Positions 6,392 through 10,985 of a stretch of 10,985 bases of DNA are shown piece after piece. A model generated the notes under the pieces. It had not been told where the DNA came from. It did no database searches and saw nothing but the letters and a program-made list of their open reading frames with translations. The position numbers and the translations under genes are program-made. The number at the start of each line of letters is the position of its first letter. The first letter of the stretch is position 1. The stretch is from assembly GCA_021811525.1 (NCBI GenBank), contig JAJZOK010000005.1, positions 1 to 10,985 on the forward strand. The letters run 5' to 3'. The DNA comes from Thermoplasmata archaeon. Its GTDB lineage: Archaea; Thermoplasmatota; Thermoplasmata; Thermoplasmatales; Thermoplasmataceae.

Positions 6392-7311
6392 AGACAGTTG
6401 ACGGAACAGACAGTGGAAACATCCACTTCAGATGGCAACCAACAAACAAGCCGGTGACCAGGGTAAAGCCTGGTGAGGAATTCAGGGTGAAAATCCCTGA
6501 CTCTTCCACCATGCAGATTGAGGAGACTTACACCACAAAAGACATGTCAAAAATAGACAGCAGCAAATTCGACGGCGCAGTTGGACCCATAGAAATAGAA
6601 GGCGCGGAGCCAGGCGATTCAATAGAAGTTGAGCTCAAGGAGATTAAGACCGGAAAGTGGGGATGGACAGCAATACTTAGTGATTTCGGGCTTCTCAAGG
6701 GCAAATTCCAGGAGGAACTCATAATCTGGAACCTGAAGGATGGATTTGCAACATCCCGCACAAGTACTCTTAAGGGAGTAAAGATACCATTGAGGCCTTT
6801 TCTGGGAGTTGTGGGAACCTCGCCTCCCTCTGGGGAATATGGTATGATCCCGCCACAGTTCTTTGGGGGTAACATGGATAACAGGCTACTTCACCAGGGG
6901 GCCAGGCTGACTCTGCCGGTAAATGTCAAGGGAGGCATGCTCTCCTTTGCTGATCCCCATGGTGCCCAGGGCGATGGGGAAGTCTGTGGCACCGCTGTTG
7001 AAACCTCAGCCGAAGTTGTGGCAGTTGTCAGGCTTAACAAGAAAGTCACTGTAAAAGCCCCTAGGTTGATCTCTGACGATGAATCCAGCGGGAAACAGGT
7101 TGTCGCAATGGGCATATCTCCGGACCTCCACAAAGCAGCTGCTGATGCAGTACTGGAAATGATTGACATTCTTGGGGAAAGAGGATTCAAGAGCAACGAG
7201 GCATATGCACTTTGCAGTGCAGCTGGAAACCTCAGAATCAGTGAAATCGTCGATGAGCCAAATTTTGTTGTTTCCATGGTAATACCAGAAGCCATCCTGG
7301 AAAGAAACTGA
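6388..7311 (+). CDS. Acetamidase/formamidase family amidohydrolase, probable CTG start
   Basis: A cytoplasmic FmdA/AmdA family enzyme that hydrolyses short amides such as formamide or acetamide to the acid and ammonia. Family blocks are clear: GGNMDNRLLHQGARLTLPV (about 160-178 in the 307-residue form) and ADPHGAQGDGEVCGTAVE (about 188-205), which contain the expected metal and active-site residues. The first canonical start, GTG 6454, would begin at MTRVKPGEEF and discard the upstream in-frame stretch NIHFRWQPTNKP, which matches the family's conserved N-terminal pattern (HxxWxxxxxP before the VxPGD block). Reading back to the in-frame stop at 6379 gives no ATG, GTG or TTG; CTG 6388 is the only near-cognate codon suitably placed, seven bases after GGTGA and overlapping the permease stop. 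The function is inferred from the family; the true substrate is unknown. Confidence 0.85.
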   Translation: MKTVDGTDSGNIHFRWQPTNKPVTRVKPGEEFRVKIPDSSTMQIEETYTTKDMSKIDSSKFDGAVGPIEIEGAEPGDSIEVELKEIKTGKWGWTAILSDFGLLKGKFQEELIIWNLKDGFATSRTSTLKGVKIPLRPFLGVVGTSPPSGEYGMIPPQFFGGNMDNRLLHQGARLTLPVNVKGGMLSFADPHGAQGDGEVCGTAVETSAEVVAVVRLNKKVTVKAPRLISDDESSGKQVVAMGISPDLHKAAADAVLEMIDILGERGFKSNEAYALCSAAGNLRISEIVDEPNFVVSMVIPEAILERN

Positions 7312-7320
7312 TTCCAATCC

Positions 7321-7334
7321 TTTTCTTTCTTTTT
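7321..7334 (+). terminator. T-rich tract after the permease-amidase operon, probable terminator
   Basis: Thirteen of the bases read T or run into T-clusters interrupted by two C's (TTTTCTTTCTTTTT), beginning ten bases after the amidase stop. Archaeal transcription commonly ends at such T-tracts without a hairpin. The tract's right end may double as part of a TATA-like element for the next gene. Confidence 0.5.
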
Positions 7335-7385
7335 AATGTGTTTTGATTAACCTTATGACTCTTGAACAATTACTGGTGTAATCCA

Positions 7386-7769
7386 ATGTTGCCAAGAAAT
7401 TATGACAGTTCACCAGACTTCTGGAACAGCGTGATTGCCAGTGTTCTCTCCTATGGTTCCGCTGAGATTCCTAAGGTTGACCGCAATGGCATCAGGGTGC
7501 CTGATCCGGAGAGGAGCGGCCTTTTCCATCGCTCAGTTGGTGAGAGGAAGGGTCAAATTGCAGACTGGAGAGCCTCGATACCTGGTTCCAGAAGAGGAAT
7601 CCATGCGGTGGAGTTTTATGACCGCTACTCAGTTCATGTTGACAGGTTCGACCCCGACAAGGAACCGCTGAAGCATCTTCTTGTGGACAGCCCGAAAACC
7701 TTGATTGGGCTCCTGGGGGCCGGACTGGTTTCCATGCTGTTCTATAGCCTCTTCGGGGGAAAGCGCTGA
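7386..7769 (+). CDS. Unrecognised 127-residue protein with C-terminal membrane anchor
   Basis: I do not recognise this family. The soluble part (about residues 1-98) is charged and rich in Arg, Asp and aromatic residues, with the segment AVEFYDRYSVHVDRFDPDKE at about 73-92. It is followed by one hydrophobic helix (TLIGLLGAGLVSMLFYSLF, about 105-123) ending in GGKR. That layout suggests a tail-anchored protein with its bulk in the cytoplasm; no signal peptide is seen. ATG 7386 is preferred over the in-frame TTG 7362 because GGTG at 7375-7378 has the same spacing to this ATG as the GGTGA motifs of the neighbouring genes. It lies 75 bp upstream of the proposed ABC permease start in the same direction and could be a membrane partner of it. 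Codon use resembles the neighbours, which argues against a chance frame. Confidence 0.65.
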   Translation: MLPRNYDSSPDFWNSVIASVLSYGSAEIPKVDRNGIRVPDPERSGLFHRSVGERKGQIADWRASIPGSRRGIHAVEFYDRYSVHVDRFDPDKEPLKHLLVDSPKTLIGLLGAGLVSMLFYSLFGGKR

Positions 7770-7833
7770 CCATGGCAACATTAAACATACACCTGTTAAT
7801 CACTTAAACAGAAGCAACATGGAGAGTGATGGT

Positions 7834-7838
7834 GGTGA
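7834..7838 (+). promoter_or_regulatory. Shine-Dalgarno GGTGA preceding a possible CTG start of the ABC permease
   Basis: The stretch GGTGGTGAT holds GGTGA ending at 7838, seven positions before an in-frame CTG at 7845. The annotated-style ATG at 7875 is 37 bases further on and has no such motif before it. Confidence 0.5.
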
Positions 7839-7844
7839 TGATTC

Positions 7845-9476
7845 CTGGCGGCTGATTACGGTGTTTACTACACAATGCTGCTGGCAATCGGGGATACCTT
7901 CCTCAGAATCTGGCTACTGATGATCCTGTCCATAATTGTGGCACTTTTCCTTGGCATACTGGCTGCAAGGATTAAGGCAGCTGGCGCCATAATAATCCCC
8001 ATAACCAATATTCTGCAGGCCGTGCCTGTGATTTCATTCTTCCCCATTATCCTGGTATTTTTCATTAAGAGGGTTGGCGGGCCACTTGGCGTGAATGTAG
8101 CCTCTGACTTTCTAATTTTCACTGCCCTTATCTGGAATATAATCCTTGGAGTGTATGAGGCAACCATCCACATCCCCGAAGAATATTTCCAGGTCTCAGA
8201 GGTCTACGATGTGGGAATGTTCTCTAGGATCAGGAACCTCTATCTTCCCGCTTCATTTTCCCATATTATTTCCAATATCATGCCCTCATTTGCCAGCGGG
8301 CTTTTCTACATAACACTAAGTGAGGTCATTTCTATTGGAACCTCAAACTACACCGTTTTCGGAGTAGGATCTCTAGCAGTGTCACTGGCTGCGCAAAACC
8401 AGTTTTCCCAGATACTCATCCTGATTGGTTTCCTGGTGGTGGCCATTGCACTTAATTTCTACTTTATCATCAATCCCCTTCTAAAGAGAACTGCAAATTA
8501 CACCTTTGACCTGAACGTCCCTGATGAACAGCAGTCGACAAGGAGGCGGGAAAGAAATGTCTTTGTATCTGCCATCGGAGGGAGGGTAACGCAGGTCCTT
8601 TCATCCGGTATGAATGCAGTCTATTCCGTAAATACCATATTTGCGGGCAAAAATGCAACTCAGAAAAGGGCAAGAAAGCTGCATATGTCAGAGCGTTCTC
8701 TCAACATCATAGTTGGTGCTGTACTGGTCTTCATCTTTGGCCTTTCTGCATATCTCGTTGCTGTTGCGGGTTTTGGTGCAGCTTTTGTTGTGTACCTTAC
8801 AAACCTGTCAGTGCTCTGGCAGCTGCTGGTTGCAACTGCCTTTGACCTACTGAGGATCGCGATCGTATTCCTGGCAAGTTTCATTATAATGGTCCCTCTC
8901 GCAATTTATTTTGGAAGCAGGGGCTCATCTGGAAGGCTGGGGACCGGAATTTTCCAGGTAATATATTCCATTCCTGCGCCAATACTTTTTCCTATTATTG
9001 TGGTGTACCTGACCCCTAGGCTCTCATTATTAGTCGGGGAGTCGCTGGCATACAACTTCAACGTTCTCCTTGTGACATTCCTTTCTGCGGCAGCATACAT
9101 TTTCTTCAATGTGTATGGCACAGCAACAGCAATTCCCAGGGATCTCAAGCTTGTCACGAAGACCTTCAACATAAAGGGTTTCAGGAAATTCAGATACCTT
9201 TCTTTCCCCGCCATAATTCCGGGACTCATAACTGGATCCATAGCTGCATTCGGGAGCTACTGGGGAGGCCTCATGATAGGGGAATACACACAGATAGGTG
9301 GAAAAACCTATTCGGTGGGAAATGGGCTCATGATGCTCATTACTAAAGGGATAGCGGAAGGGAATCTGCTATTCGTTGATGCCATAGACCTGTTCATGGT
9401 TTTCCTCATCGTGATCATAACATACCTCCTGTGGATGAGACTGTACAAATATTCTGAAAAGAGATTCAGTGCATAA
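7845..9476 (+). CDS. Fused double-domain ABC transporter permease (TauC/SsuC type)
   Basis: An integral membrane protein of 543 residues (533 if ATG 7875 is the start) made of two tandem binding-protein-dependent permease domains. Counting from ATG 7875, the first covers about 5-205 and the second about 275-530. Each has an EAA-type loop for the ATPase: YEATIHIPEEYFQVSEVYDV then LYLPASF at about 94-127, and YGTATAIPRDLKLVTKTFNI then LSFPAIIPG at about 414-450. A basic linker (STRRRERN, KRARK) joins them. Such a fusion replaces the usual permease dimer. Similarity is to nitrate/sulfonate/taurine-type permeases, but the substrate is unknown. No ATPase or solute-binding gene is present here. The CTG 7845 start adds AADYGVYYT, preceded by GGTGA; upstream of it the frame is closed at 7839. 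The first half still seems to lack the extra N-terminal helix that the second half has. Confidence 0.85.
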   Translation: MAADYGVYYTMLLAIGDTFLRIWLLMILSIIVALFLGILAARIKAAGAIIIPITNILQAVPVISFFPIILVFFIKRVGGPLGVNVASDFLIFTALIWNIILGVYEATIHIPEEYFQVSEVYDVGMFSRIRNLYLPASFSHIISNIMPSFASGLFYITLSEVISIGTSNYTVFGVGSLAVSLAAQNQFSQILILIGFLVVAIALNFYFIINPLLKRTANYTFDLNVPDEQQSTRRRERNVFVSAIGGRVTQVLSSGMNAVYSVNTIFAGKNATQKRARKLHMSERSLNIIVGAVLVFIFGLSAYLVAVAGFGAAFVVYLTNLSVLWQLLVATAFDLLRIAIVFLASFIIMVPLAIYFGSRGSSGRLGTGIFQVIYSIPAPILFPIIVVYLTPRLSLLVGESLAYNFNVLLVTFLSAAAYIFFNVYGTATAIPRDLKLVTKTFNIKGFRKFRYLSFPAIIPGLITGSIAAFGSYWGGLMIGEYTQIGGKTYSVGNGLMMLITKGIAEGNLLFVDAIDLFMVFLIVIITYLLWMRLYKYSEKRFSA

Positions 9477-9491
9477 CATGTTCAAGGATAC

Positions 9492-9498
9492 ATTAAAT
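9492..9498 (+). promoter_or_regulatory. Possible TATA box of the peptidase gene
   Basis: ATTAAAT is centred about 40 bp upstream of the ATG at 9535, predicting a leader of roughly 14 bases. A weak purine-rich stretch (GAGAGTG at 9522-9528) lies at Shine-Dalgarno distance. Co-transcription with the permease 58 bp upstream is equally possible. Confidence 0.35.
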
Positions 9499-9534
9499 TC
9501 CGCAGACTGATTACTTCAAAAGAGAGTGCAGTGA

Positions 9535-10635
9535 ATGTCGGGGATTTACGCCTTCCAGAAAAAAAGAGTCGAGAAACTCAGGGAACTTATGGCAGAAAGC
9601 AAAATTGATGCTTTCCTAGTTCCCACGGGACCTAATTTCTTCTATTTCACAGGTTTCGAAACTGAGAGCCATGAAAGGCTGACCCTGATGTTCATCACTC
9701 CCGATGACCAGTTCATACTGGCGCCGAAACTAATGGAGGAACAGCTCCACCTGCATTCGTGGGTGGAGGATGTGAGGTCATGGACTGATGACCAGAACCC
9801 GCACCGCATTGCAAGGGATTACCTTGAAAGCAACAGGGCATCAATGGTTGCCATAGATGGCGTGCTCCCCTATTTCCACTATGCACCGCTTTTCCACAAC
9901 TCATCCTCGAAGGAGATTCTTGGTGACAGTTTCACTGCATCCCTGAGGATGTCGAAGGACAGGGAAGAGATGGACAATATCTCAACTGCCATAAGGAAAT
10001 CTGAGGAAGCGTTGAAGCTGACCATTGATTCTGTTACCGAGGGAATAACTGAAAATGGGGTTGCAACACGGCTAGAGGAGAATTTTAAGAAGAAAGGGCT
10101 TGATGCCCCGGCATTTGCAACAATAGTTGCGGCAGGAGAGAACTCATCAGTCCCCCATCACGATCCCACTGACAGGAAGATTGCAAGGTACGAACCAATA
10201 ATAATAGACTTTGGCGGGCGGTACAGAGGATATGCTTCCGACACCACGAGAACATTCTTCATCGACAGGGCAAAGCCTGAGATGGAAGAGATTTATGAAA
10301 TAGACAGGGAAGCCCAGGAAAACACCCTGGAGGCCCTCAACCCTGAAACAACTTATGCTGATGCCGACAGGATCGCCAGGGAATTCATAAGCAGGAAAGG
10401 GTATGGAAACAACTTCATCCACAGGCTTGGCCACGGGCTCGGTATTTCTGTCCACGAGGATCCCTATCTGGTTCCTGACAACAGGCAACCCATGAAGGAA
10501 AATTCCGTTTTCACCATCGAACCAGGGATTTACCTGCCTGGAAAGGGTGGAGTAAGGATAGAGGATACGGTATATTTCCAGAACGGCAAGTGCAGGGCAT
10601 TCAACATTTTCCCTAAGGGCATCAGTTATATCTAG
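9535..10635 (+). CDS. pepQ: Xaa-Pro aminopeptidase/dipeptidase (M24 metallopeptidase)
   Basis: A cytoplasmic dinuclear metal peptidase of 366 residues, cleaving next to proline in short peptides. The N-terminal creatinase-like domain (about 1-135) carries the typical NFFYFTGFETESHERL block. The C-terminal pita-bread domain (about 145-360) has all five metal ligands: D225 (IIIDFGGRY), D236 (YASDTTRTF), H300 (HRLGHGLGI), E329 (FTIEPGIY) and E343 (VRIEDTV). The histidine pair in SVPHHDP at 208-209 fits the substrate-binding site. Length matches prokaryotic prolidases of about 350-370 residues. It follows an ABC permease by 58 bp in the same direction, and could process imported peptides, though prolidase genes sit in many contexts and the link is weak. 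Whether it prefers dipeptides (PepQ) or the N-terminus of longer peptides (PepP-like) cannot be decided from the sequence. Confidence 0.9.
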   Translation: MSGIYAFQKKRVEKLRELMAESKIDAFLVPTGPNFFYFTGFETESHERLTLMFITPDDQFILAPKLMEEQLHLHSWVEDVRSWTDDQNPHRIARDYLESNRASMVAIDGVLPYFHYAPLFHNSSSKEILGDSFTASLRMSKDREEMDNISTAIRKSEEALKLTIDSVTEGITENGVATRLEENFKKKGLDAPAFATIVAAGENSSVPHHDPTDRKIARYEPIIIDFGGRYRGYASDTTRTFFIDRAKPEMEEIYEIDREAQENTLEALNPETTYADADRIAREFISRKGYGNNFIHRLGHGLGISVHEDPYLVPDNRQPMKENSVFTIEPGIYLPGKGGVRIEDTVYFQNGKCRAFNIFPKGISYI

Positions 10636-10702
10636 AATTCACTGCCCGAATGGCTATGCAAGCGTACACAAAAGGTGGCATCCATGCACGGTGCAACAAA
10701 AT

Positions 10703-10730
10703 AAGTGGGGGTTTTTTAAACCACTTTCTT
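10703..10730. terminator. Hairpin with T-rich tail between convergent genes
   Basis: AAGTGG at 10703-10708 pairs with CCACTT at 10721-10726, with a further TTT/AAA pairing inside after a three-base bulge. The loop is T-rich (TTTTTT at 10712-10717) and TTTCTT follows the stem. It lies 68 bp after the peptidase stop and 14 bp before the end of the opposing gene, so it may stop transcription from both sides. Confidence 0.5.
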
Positions 10731-10743
10731 CCGGTTTCCCAGA

Positions 10744-10985
10744 CTAGCTTTCAAGTTCCTTGAAAATCTCGTCGTAAATGTTGGCCTCAGGCTCTACTTC
10801 CTCGATTCCGTCAGCGGCCTTGTAAATATTGTCCTTCTTGTAGGTCCACTGGTTGATTCTCCAGGACCGCCCCTTGATAATATTTACCTCTTCTCTGTGT
10901 GTTTCCAGGAAACCGTATTCCTCAAGGTTGTAGAAAACATCCCTTTCAGGTGCAGACAGGACATTGTCAAGGACATAGTCCTCGT
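10744..10985 (-). CDS. 3' part of an unidentified acidic protein (cut by window edge)
   Basis: The last 79 codons of a minus-strand gene are visible, ending at a TAG at 10744-10746. They are open to the right edge. The translation includes LSAPERDVFYNLEEYGFLET and then an RSWRINQWTYKK segment, ending in an acidic tail (EEVEPEANIYDEIFKELES). The codon use is like that of the surrounding genes, and the frame is the only one open on that strand here. The PERDVFYNLEEYGFLETHREE pattern recalls an uncharacterised protein family of Thermoplasmata (possibly DUF6015), but I hold this only weakly. The N-terminal half, which would be more informative, lies outside the window. No membrane segment or enzyme motif is seen. 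Confidence 0.65.
   Translation of the reverse strand, partial: EDYVLDNVLSAPERDVFYNLEEYGFLETHREEVNIIKGRSWRINQWTYKKDNIYKAADGIEEVEPEANIYDEIFKELES

Noticed and set aside
6528..7317. Minus-strand open frames of 103-134 codons opposite the formamidase
   Set aside because: They are antisense shadows of a gene with clear family motifs; serine- and proline-rich translations are typical of reading the wrong strand.
7355..7381. Eight-codon frame (ATG at 7355) before the 127-residue protein, as a possible leader peptide
   Set aside because: No ribosome-binding sequence or run of regulatory codons, and no attenuator hairpin is visible; very short frames like this are common by chance.
7705..7920. Plus-strand open frame of 71 codons overlapping the 127-residue protein and the ABC permease start
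   Set aside because: It bridges two better supported genes in another frame, and has no membrane segment or motif continuing either of them. A frameshift joining it to the permease was considered but nothing in its translation resembles permease sequence.
10685..10695. Small palindrome TGCAC-G-GTGCA after the peptidase gene
   Set aside because: The arms are only five bases with a one-base centre and it lies apart from any promoter. The hairpin with T-rich tail just downstream explains the region better.

Overview
The window looks like chromosomal DNA from a euryarchaeon of the Thermoplasmatales type. The reasons are heavy use of AGG/AGA arginine and ATA isoleucine codons, TATA boxes about 25 bp upstream of start codons (leaderless transcripts), GGTGA-type Shine-Dalgarno sequences in front of internal operon genes, and an archaeal-type asparagine synthetase derived from asparaginyl-tRNA synthetase. 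This assignment is inferred from gene content and signals, not from a database search. No RNA genes, insertion sequences, CRISPR arrays or phage genes were seen.

Region 1 (1-3570) is amino-acid biosynthesis. An asparagine synthetase of the archaeal AsnRS-like type (minus strand, only the last few codons missing) is divergent from an Lrp/AsnC-family regulator. The 112-bp spacer holds a stack of inverted repeats, one of which fits the published Sulfolobus Ss-LrpB operator consensus at every position. Downstream, a D-3-phosphoglycerate dehydrogenase-like enzyme and a class V aminotransferase overlap by one base and probably form the first two steps of serine synthesis.

Region 2 (3590-7311) is transport and amide metabolism. 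An MFS transporter on the minus strand is divergent from an APC-family amino-acid permease. The permease overlaps, by the four bases CTGA, an acetamidase/formamidase whose conserved N-terminus can only be included if translation starts at a CTG codon. The pair may import a nitrogen compound and release ammonia by amide hydrolysis. The 213-bp divergent spacer has a near-perfect 20-bp palindrome.

Region 3 (7386-10635) holds an unrecognised 127-residue protein with a C-terminal membrane anchor, a fused double-domain ABC permease of the TauC/SsuC type with no ATPase or binding protein in the window, and an Xaa-Pro aminopeptidase/dipeptidase with a full set of metal ligands. A hairpin with a T-rich tail separates the peptidase from the 3' part of an unidentified acidic protein on the minus strand, which runs off the right edge.

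Taken together, the window is a nitrogen and amino-acid neighbourhood: asparagine and serine synthesis, amino-acid/amide uptake, peptide breakdown, and an Lrp regulator that may link at least the first part. The most interesting signals are the stacked palindromes at 942-1004 and the two apparent CTG starts, both exactly seven bases after a GGTGA motif.
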